In this document: positions 9,413-17,832 of the stretch, in pieces
Layout of the letters: the number at the start of each line of letters is the position of its first letter
Numbering within the stretch: the stretch's first letter is position 1
Assembly (NCBI GenBank): GCA_937871685.1
Contig: CALMOL010000114.1
Span: 1-32,526, forward strand
Direction of reading: 5' to 3'
DNA: 32,526 nucleotides
DNA from: an uncultured Verrucomicrobiota bacterium
GTDB taxonomy: Bacteria; Verrucomicrobiota; Verrucomicrobiia; Chthoniobacterales; SZAS-18
Position numbers and translations under genes: made by a program
Notes under the pieces: generated by a model
Told to the model about the DNA's origin: nothing
Database searches by the model: none
The model's input: the letters and a program-made list of their open reading frames with translations, nothing else

Positions 9413-9588
9413 CGGCGCATCTAACCCGCGAAGGGCGCCGCGCGTCAACCGGCGTCCGTCCGACGGAGAATTTTGACCCGACGGTTCCGTGTCTTGCGAG
9501 GTCGTGGCCTATCCTCGCCAACTCCGCGCTCCGTGTCGCCGCCGCAGGCGATGCGCGGCACGACCGAGCGGGAAACCAACTTCCCGTC

Positions 9589-10818
9589 CTATGACCTCGC
9601 CGCGCCGCCACGATCCCCAGCGCCCAACTCCGCGTAAAGATCAGCCGTCTGCCGCGCGATGGCGGCCCACGAAAACTTCTCCACCGCTCGCTTGCGGCCG
9701 GCGGCACCCATCGCGGCGCGGCGCTCCGGGTCGCGCATGAGCGCGTTGACGGCCGCGGCGAGGTCGCGCGCGAACTTCTCCGGGTCCACCGGCTCGAAGG
9801 GGCTCTCGGTCTGCTGCTCCAAAGAGACCTGTAGGCCGGTCTCGCCGTTCACCACCACTTCCTTGATGCCCCCCACGGCGCTCGCCACCACGGCGGTGCC
9901 ACAGGCCATCGCCTCGAGGTTGATGATGCCGAAGGGCTCGTAGATCGACGGGCAGCAGAACACGCCTGCGTGCGCGTAGAGCTCACGCACGATCGGCTTC
10001 GGCAGCATCTGCTCGATCCACACGACGCCCCCACGGTGCGCTTGAATCTCGGCCACCGCGGCCTTCATCTCCGCGGCGATCTCGGGCGTATCGGGCGCAC
10101 CCGCGGCGAGAACGACTTGGAAGCCTGGGTCGAAGTGCCGGATGGCCCGCACGAGGTGGATGATGCCTTTTTGCCGCGCGATGCGGCCGACGAAGAGCAC
10201 GAAGGGCCTCGACGGGTCCACGCCCAGACCGAGCAGGTGCCCCGACGGCTGGTCGGGATGGTATTCATCCGGATCGATGCCGTTGTAGATCATTCGCATC
10301 CGGTCGGGCGCGACGTTGAAAAGGCGTGACACGTCCCCGCGCGTTTCCTGCGACACGCACACCACCGCGTCGGCCATCTCCAGCGCGGTCTTCTCCACCC
10401 AGCAGGAGAAGTCGTAGCCGCGGCCGAGCTGCTCGCGCTTCCACGGGCGGAGCGGCTCCAGCGAATGCACCGTGATGACGAGCGGGATGCCGTAATTCAA
10501 CCGCGCGAAGATGCCGCCGAGGTGGGAATACCACGTGTGGCAATGAACCACATCGGCGTCGATGCCCGCGCCGTTCCATTGCACCGCGCGCTCGGCCGCG
10601 GCGAAGACGGAGCGAAGTTGCTTCGGCGCGGCGAACGAGGCCGAATCCACCGGGAAGCCGCCCACGGCCGGATTGGCACCCGGTTCATTTTGCCGGCCGA
10701 AGGTGCGAGCCTCGACGGTGATAAGCTTGGCCAGCTCGCGCGTGAGGTATTCGACGTGGACGCCGGCACCACCATACACGTCGGGCGGGAATTCGTTGGT
10801 GAGGAAGAGGGCTTTCAT
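9589..10818 (-). CDS. GT4 glycosyltransferase, actinobacterial-type glycogen/starch synthase-like
   Basis: MKALFLTNEFPPDVYGGAGVHVEYLTRELAKL; HCHTWYSHLGGI; VLFVGRIARQKGIIHLVRA; CCPSIYEPFGIINLEAMACGTAVVASAVGGIKEVV. Confidence 0.9.
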   Translation of the reverse strand: MKALFLTNEFPPDVYGGAGVHVEYLTRELAKLITVEARTFGRQNEPGANPAVGGFPVDSASFAAPKQLRSVFAAAERAVQWNGAGIDADVVHCHTWYSHLGGIFARLNYGIPLVITVHSLEPLRPWKREQLGRGYDFSCWVEKTALEMADAVVCVSQETRGDVSRLFNVAPDRMRMIYNGIDPDEYHPDQPSGHLLGLGVDPSRPFVLFVGRIARQKGIIHLVRAIRHFDPGFQVVLAAGAPDTPEIAAEMKAAVAEIQAHRGGVVWIEQMLPKPIVRELYAHAGVFCCPSIYEPFGIINLEAMACGTAVVASAVGGIKEVVVNGETGLQVSLEQQTESPFEPVDPEKFARDLAAAVNALMRDPERRAAMGAAGRKRAVEKFSWAAIARQTADLYAELGAGDRGGAARS

Positions 10819-10968
10819 GCGGGGCGGGACCGAGCATTCATCGCGCGCCGTCTCCAAGCCAGCCCCCATTTCCTCATGGGAGCTGCACGGACGTAAAATC
10901 ACGCCTCCCGAGGTGGATGGCGCGAAGGACCACGCCGTTCCCCTTGGAAGGCAAGCCCAACAGGGGTT

Positions 10969-12051
10969 TCAACCCTCCGGCTTCGGCGCGTCGTCCCACG
11001 GCCGGACTTCCACCTTGGCCTTGGCGAGGGCGTCCTTCAGCCAGGCGCGGAGGGCTTCCGCCTTTTTCGCGCGCAGCAGCACGCCGCGGATGATCGGCGT
11101 CGCCTCGGCGAGCGTGCGCGGCCCCGCCGGCAGGCGCGCCTCGGTTCGGATCACGTGAAACCCGAAGTCCGTCTCCACCAGCGGCCCGACTTGGCCGGCT
11201 GCGGTGCCGAAGAACGCGCCGTCCAGCGCTTGGGGGTGAGTGCCCATCGGGAAGGTGCCGAGGGAGCCGCCGGCCGACTTGGTGCCCAGGTCCTCGGAAT
11301 GCCGCGCGGCGAGCGCGGCGAAGTCCGCGCCGGGGCGCAAAGCCTGCGCGCGCAGGTCCTCGGCGACCTGGCGCTTGCGCGCGATCTCGGCGTCCATGGC
11401 GGCCTTCATCTCGGGCGTGTTGCGGCGGAGGCCGGGACGATCAATCTCCAGCTGCGACACGATCACGCCTGGCTTGGCGTTGATCTGGATGTGCGAGCCG
11501 GTCACGCGCTCGGGCCACTGGAACTCGGCGTCCTTTTGGTGCGCTTCGTAGTAAACCTTCGCCTCGTCCTCTGACACCATGAGGTCGCGCGTGAGCGCGG
11601 CCGTAAGGGCTTCCCCGCGCAGGGCGGCCGCGAGGACGGACTCGCGATATTCGTCGCGCGTGAAGCCGTTGTAGCTGAGGAAGCGCCCGTAGCGCTCCTC
11701 GCCGCCGTGGAAGTCCACCACGCGCCGCTCCGAGGCGTCAATCTGCGCGGCCGTAGGCGCGAGGCCGCGCCGCTCGGCCTCGGCCGCGATGAGGGAGCGC
11801 TCGACCAGCTCGTCGATGATGGCCGCGCGCAGCTTGCCGAGCGTTTCTCGCCCGGCGGCCGAGGCTGGGTCGAGCGCGAGCGCCTCGCGGCCGTTGCGCA
11901 GGAACGCCTCGACGAGCCGCCGCGGGATCGACCGCCCATCCACGGTGGCGGCGACCCCCGAGGGCACCTCTGCCCACAGGGCGGCGACGTAGCAAGGGAG
12001 CGCAACGACCGCAACGAGCGCGGCGCGGCGACGGAACGATCGGAACGGCAC
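10969..12051 (-). CDS. Peptidyl-prolyl cis-trans isomerase, PpiC/SurA parvulin type
   Basis: Signal-like RRRAALVAVVALPCYVAALWA; SurA_N-like VPSGVAATVDGRSIPRRLVEAFL; parvulin GADFAALAARHSEDLGTKSAGGSLGTFPMGTHPQALDGAFFGTAAGQVGPLVETDFGFHVIR. Start GTG 12051 is a guess within ORF 10969..12267. Confidence 0.88.
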   Translation of the reverse strand: MPFRSFRRRAALVAVVALPCYVAALWAEVPSGVAATVDGRSIPRRLVEAFLRNGREALALDPASAAGRETLGKLRAAIIDELVERSLIAAEAERRGLAPTAAQIDASERRVVDFHGGEERYGRFLSYNGFTRDEYRESVLAAALRGEALTAALTRDLMVSEDEAKVYYEAHQKDAEFQWPERVTGSHIQINAKPGVIVSQLEIDRPGLRRNTPEMKAAMDAEIARKRQVAEDLRAQALRPGADFAALAARHSEDLGTKSAGGSLGTFPMGTHPQALDGAFFGTAAGQVGPLVETDFGFHVIRTEARLPAGPRTLAEATPIIRGVLLRAKKAEALRAWLKDALAKAKVEVRPWDDAPKPEG

Positions 12052-12324
12052 GCGCGAGATTCGCCGTGACGACCGCCTCCTCAAGGCGATTCCGCGCCGG
12101 CCGGCCGGAGAGGGAGGGCGAATTTCTCGACACCGCGCCAATGAAAACCCGTGACGCGACTCGATGGGAAGCGGGCGCGCCGAGGGCTCGATCAGCAAGG
12201 GCGGCGCCCGGCCCGACCGCAGGGAGCTTGAAGAACGTGGGGTTCGGAGGCGTGCGAATCCAGTCAAAGGCGCACAGCAACCCCCACGAAATCAATACGT
12301 TTCGCGGCCCGGACGACAGTTTAA

Positions 12325-13764
12325 TCACAACGCCGAGGAAGCGGCAGGCGGACCGACTGGTCCCGAGGCGGCGGTCGAGGCCATGGGCGGGGAAGTTTTA
12401 GGATTGCTCGCGGTCGGCAAGGCGTAGGGTGAGGGCGGCGAGAAGTTTCGCAGCATGCCGATGTCGCGCGTGATGAGGCGAGAGCCGCGGTAGTTGAGCA
12501 GGTAAGCCCAAGCCCACTCGGCGAGCACGCCGAGCTTGTTGCGGAAGCCGACTAGATACAAAACGTGCACGAAGAGCCAAGCCATCCACGCCATGAAGCC
12601 GGAAAGATGCAGCCGCTTGAAGATGGTCGGGAACACCTCGGCAATCGCTCGCGCGCGGCCGATGGTGGCCATCGAGCCCTTGTCGAAATAATGGAAGGGC
12701 GTCGCTTGTCCGCCGGCCACGAGATGCCGGATGTTGGCGGCGGCGCACCGGCCCTGTTGCATCGCCACCGGGGAAAGGCCGGGCAGCGGCGTTCCGCCCT
12801 GGTGGGAGAAGTTGGCGGCGTCGCCCAGAACGAAGACGTTGGGATGGCCGGGAATGGAGAGGTCAGGGTTCACGATGGCGCGGCCGGCCTTGTCGAGCGG
12901 CGCGTCGGAGCCAAGCGTGCGCAGGAGCGGCGAGGCAGCGTTGCCGGCGGCCCATATCACGGTGCGCGACTCGATCCTTTCGCCGTTGGCGATCACCCCA
13001 AACTCGTCAACCCCCGTCACGCGCGTGCCAGTGCGAACTTCGACGCCGATTTCCTCCAACTGCCGGCGGGCGCTCTCGGACAAATCCTCGGCGAAGGCGC
13101 CGAGCACCCGCGGACTGCCCTCCAGGATGATCACTCGCGCCTTGGCGGGATCGAAGTGCCGGAAGTCTTCCGTCATGGAGTAGGTGCCGATCTCCTTGAT
13201 CGCGCCGGCCATCTCGACGCCGGTTGGCCCGCCGCCCACGATGACGAATGTCAGCGCGGCGCGGCGCTCGGCCTCATCGGTGGCCTTCTCGGCCAGCTCG
13301 AAGGCGGCGAGCATCCGCTGGCGGATTTCCAGCGCGTCCTCGACGGCCTTGAGCCCAGGGGCGAATTTCTCCCATTCGTCGTGCCCGAAATAAGAGTGCC
13401 GCGCACCGACGGCGAGAATGAGGTAGTCGTAGTCGAAGACAATGTCGTCGGTGAGGATGCTCTGGTTCTTGAGGTCGATCTGCCGCGCTTCGGCAAGAAA
13501 CACCTCGGTGTTTGATTGCTCGCGCACCACGCTCCGCAGCGGGGCAGCGATCTGCGCGGGAGCGAGCGCGCAGGTGGCGACCTGATAAAGCAGGGGCTGG
13601 AAGGTGTGGTGATTGCGGCGATCGAGGAGAGTCACGCGCACCGGGGCGTCGCCCAAAGCCTTGGCGGCCTCCAGGCCCGCGAAGCCACCCCCGATGATCA
13701 CCACGCGGGGCGGCAGCCCGGGAAGGTCGGCGGCGAGATCGTTCGGTCGGGTCAGGGTTTCCAT
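12325..13764 (-). CDS. ndh: Type II NADH dehydrogenase / NAD(P)-FAD-dependent oxidoreductase
   Basis: RVVIIGGGFAGLEAAKALGDAPVRVTLLDRRNHHTFQPLLYQVATCALAPAQIAAPLRSV; second Rossmann FVIVGGGPTGVEMAGAI; FVLGDAAN; C-terminal amphipathic/hydrophobic segment FMAWMAWLFVHVLYLVGFRNKL. Start ATG 13764. Confidence 0.92.
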   Translation of the reverse strand: METLTRPNDLAADLPGLPPRVVIIGGGFAGLEAAKALGDAPVRVTLLDRRNHHTFQPLLYQVATCALAPAQIAAPLRSVVREQSNTEVFLAEARQIDLKNQSILTDDIVFDYDYLILAVGARHSYFGHDEWEKFAPGLKAVEDALEIRQRMLAAFELAEKATDEAERRAALTFVIVGGGPTGVEMAGAIKEIGTYSMTEDFRHFDPAKARVIILEGSPRVLGAFAEDLSESARRQLEEIGVEVRTGTRVTGVDEFGVIANGERIESRTVIWAAGNAASPLLRTLGSDAPLDKAGRAIVNPDLSIPGHPNVFVLGDAANFSHQGGTPLPGLSPVAMQQGRCAAANIRHLVAGGQATPFHYFDKGSMATIGRARAIAEVFPTIFKRLHLSGFMAWMAWLFVHVLYLVGFRNKLGVLAEWAWAYLLNYRGSRLITRDIGMLRNFSPPSPYALPTASNPKTSPPMASTAASGPVGPPAASSAL

Positions 13765-13853
13765 GTCGGCGGGGAAGGGTGCCCCGAATCGGATCGTGCC
13801 GCCAGCTTGGCCGCGTGTCGCCAGGCTCCCGCGAGGGCATGATGCCGCGTTGC

Positions 13854-13871
13854 TTGTGAAACATTTCACAA
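13854..13871. promoter_or_regulatory. Candidate Rex (redox-sensing repressor) operator
   Basis: TTGTGAAA-CA-TTTCACAA: 8-bp perfect arms around a 2-bp centre, between divergent ndh and nuoD; matches the described Rex operator pattern TTGTGAA(N4)TTCACAA. Confidence 0.8.
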
Positions 13872-13956
13872 ATGGGAGTTGCGCCGCGAAGGGCGCAGAG
13901 GGACCATCTTCCCTCTCGCCGGGCGCCTTTCACCCATGCGCCGGGCGCTCCGGCTC

Positions 13957-15201
13957 ATGGCCACGCAGACCCTCGAAATCGGCGACACCCAAGCCCGCGC
14001 GCAGGCCGGCATGTCCGACCTCGTGGAGGACGCGGTGGGCGAAAAGCTCATCCTGAACATGGGGCCTTCGCACCCCGCCACGCACGGCGTGCTGCGGATC
14101 GTGCTGGAACTCGACGGCGAGGTCATCACCAAGGCCATCCCGGACGTCGGCTACCTGCACCGCGGCGACGAGAAGATCGCCGAGAACATGCAGTATAACC
14201 AGTTCATCCCCTACACGGACCGGCTGGACTACCTCGCGCCCCTCTCGAACAACGTGGCCTACGCCCTGGCCGTCGAGAAGCTGATGGGCTGGGAATTGCC
14301 GCCGCGCGGCAAGGCGATCCGGGTGATCTGCTGCGAGCTGGCGCGCATCTCAGCGCACCTGCTGGGACTCGGGGCCTTCGCCATGGACACCGGGGCGATG
14401 TCGGTCTTCCTCTACACGTTCACGGAGCGCGAGAAGATCTACAACCTGATCGAGACGCTCACCGGCGCGCGCTTCACGACGAGCTACACGCGCATCGGCG
14501 GCCAGATCCGCGACCTGCCCGAGGGCTACGGCGCGCAGGTGCTGAAGTTCGTGGACGGCTTCCTCCCCGTGATGGACGAGCTGGACAAGCTGCTCCAGCG
14601 CAACCCCATCTTCATGAACCGCACGCGCGACCTCGGCGTGATTTCGAAGGAGCAGGCCATCACCTACGGCCTGACCGGCCCGAACCTGCGCGGCTCCGGC
14701 GTGGAATACGACGTGCGGAAGGCCAACCCGTATCTCGACTACGAGCGCTACGACTTCGACATCCCCGCCGGCACGGTGGGCGACTGCTACGACCGCTACA
14801 TGACGCGCGGCCTGGAGATGCGCGAGAGCGCCAAGATCCTGCGCCAGGCCGTGGAGAAGCTGCCCGACGGCCCGATCAACGTCGAGGACGGCAAGAATTT
14901 CCTCCCGCCCAAGGAGCGCGTGATGAAGAAGATGGAGGAATTGATCCACCAGTTCATGATCGTCACCGAGGGGATCAAGGCGCCGCCCGGCGAGGTGTAT
15001 TTCGGCGCGGAGAACCCGAAGGGCGAGCTGGGCTTCTACATCCGCTCGCGCGGCGGTGGCGTGCCGCACCGGCTGAAGATCCGCGCCCCAAGCTTCGTGA
15101 ACCTTTCCATTCTGCCCGAGCTGCTGCCCGGCCATCTCATGAGCGACGTGGTCTCGATCCTCGGCTCGCTCGACTTCGTGATGGGCGAGTGCGACCGCTG
15201 A
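13957..15201 (+). CDS. nuoD: NADH-quinone oxidoreductase subunit D (49 kDa)
   Basis: LILNMGPSHPATHGVLRIVLELDGEVITKAIPDVGYLHRGDEKIAENMQYNQFIPYTDRLDYL; C-terminal DVVSILGSLDFVMGECDR. ATG 13957 or 13936 possible. Confidence 0.96.
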   Translation: MATQTLEIGDTQARAQAGMSDLVEDAVGEKLILNMGPSHPATHGVLRIVLELDGEVITKAIPDVGYLHRGDEKIAENMQYNQFIPYTDRLDYLAPLSNNVAYALAVEKLMGWELPPRGKAIRVICCELARISAHLLGLGAFAMDTGAMSVFLYTFTEREKIYNLIETLTGARFTTSYTRIGGQIRDLPEGYGAQVLKFVDGFLPVMDELDKLLQRNPIFMNRTRDLGVISKEQAITYGLTGPNLRGSGVEYDVRKANPYLDYERYDFDIPAGTVGDCYDRYMTRGLEMRESAKILRQAVEKLPDGPINVEDGKNFLPPKERVMKKMEELIHQFMIVTEGIKAPPGEVYFGAENPKGELGFYIRSRGGGVPHRLKIRAPSFVNLSILPELLPGHLMSDVVSILGSLDFVMGECDR

Positions 15202-15207
15202 AATGAT

Positions 15208-15287
15208 TTAGCCACGGAGACACAGAGGTCACAGAGAACTGAATCTTTCTTCCCCATCTCCGTGCGCCCTGTGCCTCTGTGGCAAAA
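15208..15287. repeat. Intergenic inverted repeat, family A copy 1 (nuoD-nuoE gap)
   Basis: GCCACGGAGACACAGAGGTCACAGAG (15211-15236) against CTCCGTGCGCCCTGTGCCTCTGTGGC (right arm): 20 of 26 positions complementary. Confidence 0.85.
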
Positions 15288-15301
15288 ACCTGATCCATCC
15301 A

Positions 15302-15835
15302 ATGAGCGCCGCCGCCGAAGAGATTCCCACGCTGCCGTCCGTTCCTGCCGAGCTGGAAGCGCGCATCGACGAGGCGATCACGCACTACCCGCCCGATTTC
15401 AAGCGCTCGGCGACTTTGCCGCTGCTGCACTTGCTGCAGGAGCACTTCGGCTTCCTCGGGGCGGGCACGGAGGAATGGGTGGCCCACAAGCTGGGCCTGG
15501 AGCCGGTGAACGTGTATGAGGTCATCACGTTCTACCCGATGTTTCGACGGGCGCCGGCGGGGCGGCACCACATCCGCGTGTGCCGCACGCTCTCGTGCGC
15601 GCTGGGTGGCTCCTACGAGCTGATGCGACAGCTTTGCGAGCTGGCGAAGATCGACCGCTCGCACGCCACGCACCACGCGCCGGTTTCCAACGCGGCCGAC
15701 GGCAAGTTCTCCATCGAGTTCGTCGAGTGCCTCGCCTCCTGCGGCACCGCCCCCGTGTGCATGGTGGACGACGATTTCTACGAGAACGTGGCGACCAAGG
15801 AGGCCGCCGCGCAAATTCTCCAGCGCTACGAGTAG
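15302..15835 (+). CDS. nuoE: NADH-quinone oxidoreductase subunit E (24 kDa, 2Fe-2S)
   Basis: EEWVAHKLGLEPVNVYEVITFYPMFRRAPAGRHHIRVCRTLSCALGGSYELM...FVECLASCGTAPVCMVDDDFYENV. Confidence 0.95.
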   Translation: MSAAAEEIPTLPSVPAELEARIDEAITHYPPDFKRSATLPLLHLLQEHFGFLGAGTEEWVAHKLGLEPVNVYEVITFYPMFRRAPAGRHHIRVCRTLSCALGGSYELMRQLCELAKIDRSHATHHAPVSNAADGKFSIEFVECLASCGTAPVCMVDDDFYENVATKEAAAQILQRYE

Positions 15836-15853
15836 TTCCGACCCGCCACGCTC

Positions 15854-17275
15854 ATGGTTTCCCTTGTCAAACACCCCCACCCCCGCGAGCGCCGGCTCGT
15901 CTTCAAAAACGTGGACCGGCCCGGCTGGTCGCCGGACATCGACACGTATCTCCAGGACGGCGGCTACGACGACCTGAAAAAGGGCTTCGGCATGAAGCCG
16001 CAGGAGATCGTCGGCGAGGTGAAGACCTCGCAGTTGCGCGGCCGCGGCGGCGCCGGATTCTCCTGCGGGATGAAGTGGGGCTTCATCAAGCCGGACGAGA
16101 AGAAGCCGGTCTATCTCATCTGCAATGCGGACGAGTCCGAGCCGGGCACCTTCAAGGATCGCTACATCATTCACCAGGACCCGCACCAGTTGCTGGAGGG
16201 GATGATCCTCTCCTGCTACGCGGTCAACGCCCGGCTGGCCTACATCTACATCCGCGGCGAGTTCCCCGAGGGCGCGCGCATCCTCGAGCGCGCCATCCAG
16301 GAGGCGCACGCCCGCGGCTTCCTCGGGAAGAACATTCTGGGCTCCGGCTTCGACCTGGAAATCTTCGTCCACCGCGGCGCCGGCGCCTACATCTGCGGCG
16401 AGGAGACGGGCCTGATCGAGTCGCTGGAAGGCAAGCGCGCCTACCCGCGCATCAAGCCGCCGTATTTTCCCGCGGTGCTTGGCCTCTACCAGTGCCCCAC
16501 CATCGTCAACAACGTGGAGACGCTGTGCAACGTGAAGCACATCGTGCGCCTGGGCGGCGCCGAGTTTGCCAAGATCGGACGGCCGAACAACACCGGCACC
16601 CGCATCCTCTGCGTGAGCGGCGACGTGCAGAAGCCCGGCTACTTCGAGCTGGAGTGCGGCGCGGTGACGATGGGCGAGCTGCTCAATGACCTTTGCGGCG
16701 GCCCGAAGCCCGGCCGGAAGTTCAAGGCCGTGATCCCCGGTGGCTCGTCCGCCAAGGTGCTGCGCGCGGACGACACCTACAAGATCAAGGTCAAGCAGCC
16801 CGACGGCTCCATGGCCGATCAGGAACTGAAGTTCGACGACATCGTCCTCGACTTCGACTCGCTCGCCGCCGTCGGCTCCATGGCCGGCTCGGGCGGCGTG
16901 ATCGTGATGGACGACTCGCGCGACATGGTGTGGGCGCTCAACAACATCAACGAGTTCTACGCGCACGAGAGCTGCGGCCAATGCACGCCCTGCCGCGAAG
17001 GCTCGCTCTGGATGAAAAAGATCACGGATCGTCTCGCCGGCGGCTACGGCGTGGCGGCCGACCCGCGCACGCTCAAGAGCGTGGCCGACAACATCGCCGG
17101 CCGGACGATCTGCGCCTTTGGCGAGGCTTGCGCGTGGCCGGTGCAGTCCTTCCTCCAAAAGTTCCCCGAGGACTTCGCCGGGGCCGCCGCCAAGAACGAA
17201 CTGCCGCGCGGCGCCCGCACCGCGCTCGAAGCCCTCAACCCCGCCCTCGCCGCCGCCGCGGCCGAGCGGCATTGA
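15854..17275 (+). CDS. nuoF: NADH-quinone oxidoreductase subunit F (51 kDa, FMN/NADH)
   Basis: LRGRGGAGFSCGMKWGFI; CNADESEPGTFKDRYI; GAGAYICGEETGLIESLEGKRAYPRIKPPYFP; ESCGQCTPCREG. Confidence 0.97.
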   Translation: MVSLVKHPHPRERRLVFKNVDRPGWSPDIDTYLQDGGYDDLKKGFGMKPQEIVGEVKTSQLRGRGGAGFSCGMKWGFIKPDEKKPVYLICNADESEPGTFKDRYIIHQDPHQLLEGMILSCYAVNARLAYIYIRGEFPEGARILERAIQEAHARGFLGKNILGSGFDLEIFVHRGAGAYICGEETGLIESLEGKRAYPRIKPPYFPAVLGLYQCPTIVNNVETLCNVKHIVRLGGAEFAKIGRPNNTGTRILCVSGDVQKPGYFELECGAVTMGELLNDLCGGPKPGRKFKAVIPGGSSAKVLRADDTYKIKVKQPDGSMADQELKFDDIVLDFDSLAAVGSMAGSGGVIVMDDSRDMVWALNNINEFYAHESCGQCTPCREGSLWMKKITDRLAGGYGVAADPRTLKSVADNIAGRTICAFGEACAWPVQSFLQKFPEDFAGAAAKNELPRGARTALEALNPALAAAAAERH

Positions 17276-17297
17276 GAAACCGCGCTATCCTGCCGCT

Positions 17298-17522
17298 ATG
17301 ACCGCCCAGCTTGCTGAACTCAAGAAGCTCTCCGTCGCCGAACGCCTGCTGCTCGTCGAAGACCTCTGGGATAGCATCGCAGAGGATGGCTTCATGCCCG
17401 AGATTACTCCGGAGCTGGCGGCCGAGCTGGACCGCCGCTCGGCGGAGCTAGACGCCAACCCGGCCAACGTCTTCACGCTCGACGAGGTGATTGAACGGGC
17501 GCGCCGCGAATTTCATGGCTAA
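17298..17522 (+). CDS. Addiction module antitoxin-like protein (TIGR02574-type)
   Basis: MTAQLAELKKLSVAERLLLVEDLWDSIAEDGFMPEITPELAAELDRRSAELDANPANVFTLDEVIERARREFHG (74 aa); typical LS..ERL.L.E.LWDSI...L..RL...P pattern. Confidence 0.88.
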   Translation: MTAQLAELKKLSVAERLLLVEDLWDSIAEDGFMPEITPELAAELDRRSAELDANPANVFTLDEVIERARREFHG

Positions 17523-17820
17523 TGCCCTTGTCATTTCCGCCGCGGCCGCCGTCGATCTCGTATCGGCGATTAATTGGTATGAAGGGCAAGAACCCGGTCT
17601 CGGCGAGGCGTTCATCCGTGCTTTCCGCGCCTGTGCCGACGGCATCGTCCGCCACCCGGACCTGCACCCGGTCGTCCGGGGCAAGATCCGGCGGGCTCTG
17701 GTCCGCCGCTTCCCTTACCAAGTGTTCTACCGCGCCGAGGAATCGCGCGTGGTGGTGCTGACCGTCTTCCACTCTTCCCTGAATCCTACCCGTCTCCAGC
17801 GCCGCCTGCGTGGGAGTTGA
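17515..17820 (+). CDS. RelE/ParE-family toxin-like protein
   Basis: MANALVISAAAAVDLVSAINWYEGQEPGLGEAFIRAFRACADGIVRHPDLHPVVRGKIRRALVRRFPYQVFYRAEESRVVVLTVFHSSLNPTRLQRRL; start overlaps the antitoxin stop (ATGGCTAA). Confidence 0.88.
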   Translation: MANALVISAAAAVDLVSAINWYEGQEPGLGEAFIRAFRACADGIVRHPDLHPVVRGKIRRALVRRFPYQVFYRAEESRVVVLTVFHSSLNPTRLQRRLRGS

Positions 17821-17832
17821 CCGTCTTCTCGT

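Noticed and set aside
11738-12328. 196-aa minus-strand ORF upstream of the PpiC gene
   Set aside because: Out of frame with ppiC for most of its length, no recognisable domain; likely leader/promoter region.
15137-17272. 711-aa minus-strand ORF antisense to nuoE/nuoF
   Set aside because: Shadow ORF; no recognisable domain and the sense strand encodes canonical NuoE/NuoF.
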